Shown: one piece after another, positions 63,517 to 64,000 of the stretch
Position numbering within the stretch: position 1 is the stretch's first letter
How the letters are laid out: the number at the start of each line of letters is the position of its first letter
Assembly (NCBI GenBank): GCA_937921505.1
Contig: CAKZUB010000006.1
Span: forward strand, 1-64,000
DNA from: an uncultured Clostridia bacterium
GTDB lineage: Bacteria > Bacillota > Clostridia > Lachnospirales > Cellulosilyticaceae
Length of the DNA: 64,000 nt
Direction of reading: 5' to 3'
Program-made: the position numbers and the translations under genes
The notes under the pieces: generated by a model
Told to the model about the DNA's origin: nothing
Database searches by the model: none
The model's input: the letters and a program-made list of their open reading frames with translations, nothing else

Positions 63517-64000
63517 CTAATTTTTTCTACTCTCCCAAGCTACGTGACGGCGTTCATGTTCAAGCAGCTTTATTTTAGTATCTATTTTATTGCCTGCAAA
63601 CCCTACCATTGCCCCATTTTTTCCAATGACCCTATGACAAGGAATGATAAGAGGTATTGGATTTGCCCTATTAGCCCCGCCCACTGCTCTTATTGCCTTC
63701 GGATTACCTATACTTGTGGCTAGCTCACTGTAACTGATTGTTATCCCATACGGGATCTGAGATAAACTTTGCCAAACTTGCTTTCTAAAAGGAGTTCCTT
63801 CTATAGGCATCTTAAAATCAAAATGCATTCTTTCTCCTCTAAAGTATTCATCAAGCTGTCTTTTTATACTTTGGCATAATATTTCATCTTTTTCATGGAA
63901 AGGATTTTGCTTTAAATAATGAGCAAACTCTTCTTCAAAAAGCATTATGCGTTCTAATCCTCTGTCTGATACAACTATACCTATAGGTCCAATCAAATGT
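63517..64000 (-). CDS. ogt: Methylated-DNA-protein cysteine methyltransferase, 5' end outside window
   Basis: The visible 160 residues cover nearly the whole Ogt/MGMT protein: the N-terminal domain fragment (IGIVVSDRGLERIMLFEEEF), then the DNA-binding HTH (FRKQVWQSLSQIPYGITISY), the RAVGGANRANPIPLIIP segment and the active site PCHRVIG with acceptor Cys120 (numbered from the visible TTG). It removes alkyl groups from O6-alkylguanine by irreversible transfer to that Cys. The frame is open to the window edge and family members start a few residues earlier, so the true start is beyond 64000. It heads a unit with the metallophosphoesterase gene. Confidence 0.9.
   Translation of the reverse strand, partial: HLIGPIGIVVSDRGLERIMLFEEEFAHYLKQNPFHEKDEILCQSIKRQLDEYFRGERMHFDFKMPIEGTPFRKQVWQSLSQIPYGITISYSELATSIGNPKAIRAVGGANRANPIPLIIPCHRVIGKNGAMVGFAGNKIDTKIKLLEHERRHVAWESRKN

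Noticed and set aside
1..64000. CRISPR array
   Set aside because: No regularly spaced short repeat with unique spacers was seen; the only regular repeats are the protein-coding RCC1 units.

Overview
The window is AT-rich, and every protein-coding gene I accept lies on the minus strand. Gene content, strong GGAGG ribosome sites and codon use point to a low-GC anaerobic Firmicute, most likely a saccharolytic member of the Clostridia (Lachnospirales type). This is inferred from gene families; no rRNA or tRNA is present to confirm it. All positions are on the + strand, and gene order below follows transcription from high to low coordinates.

0-5 kb is an accessory, decayed segment. It holds a truncated tyrosine recombinase, a nucleotidyltransferase pair, a scrap of a second nucleotidyltransferase (COG3541), a Phd/RelE-type toxin-antitoxin pair, the remains of a group II intron, a small element with inverted ends, two copies of a 60-bp palindrome and a transglutaminase-like protein. 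Two imperfect direct repeats of about 65 bp (349-416 and 4888-4953, with a 21-bp identical core) bracket it.

5-25 kb is a glycan-use locus. An intracellular enzyme set (GH30-like, GH2, sugar isomerase, clan GH-G enzyme, cellobiose 2-epimerase-like, deacetylase-fold protein, zinc-ribbon miniprotein, 12-Asp-box GH74-like protein) is followed by a YesN/YesM two-component pair and an LplABC-type importer. None of the enzymes has a signal peptide, so oligosaccharides are probably imported and then dismantled inside. Consensus promoters precede the GH30, epimerase and yesN genes.

25-31 kb holds a QueE-like remnant, an SLC12-type cation/chloride or amino-acid transporter, and an argJ-argB-argD operon. 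31-43 kb holds a UroD/MtaA-like protein, a chemoreceptor, and two LacI-linked units. One is a CUT1 importer ending in its own lacI gene; the other is a short operon (TIGR03792-like protein, RibD/DHFR-like reductase, NCS2-like permease), followed by an SDR. Near-identical palindromes (43202-43217 and 38987-39000) sit upstream of both units and probably bind this LacI, making a compact regulon for an unknown compound.

43-59 kb has two more importers, each with a YesM/YesN pair: a CUT1 importer and an RbsABC-type importer whose operon ends in an unusual UroD-fold gene. None of the CUT1 importers has its own ATPase, so a shared MsmX-type ATPase elsewhere is expected. 59-64 kb has a large S-layer-anchored RCC1/FN3 protein, a membrane-anchored metallophosphoesterase and the start-truncated Ogt methyltransferase.

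Several intergenic gaps keep only the 3' tails of lost genes: UroD-like at 46681, metallophosphoesterase-like at about 58705, QueE-like at 25079, and possibly 35570. This suggests repeated duplication and deletion. The best candidates for undescribed biology are the LacI regulon (35.8-43.2 kb), the intracellular glycan locus with its possibly nucleophile-less GH30, and the Rbs-linked UroD-fold protein.
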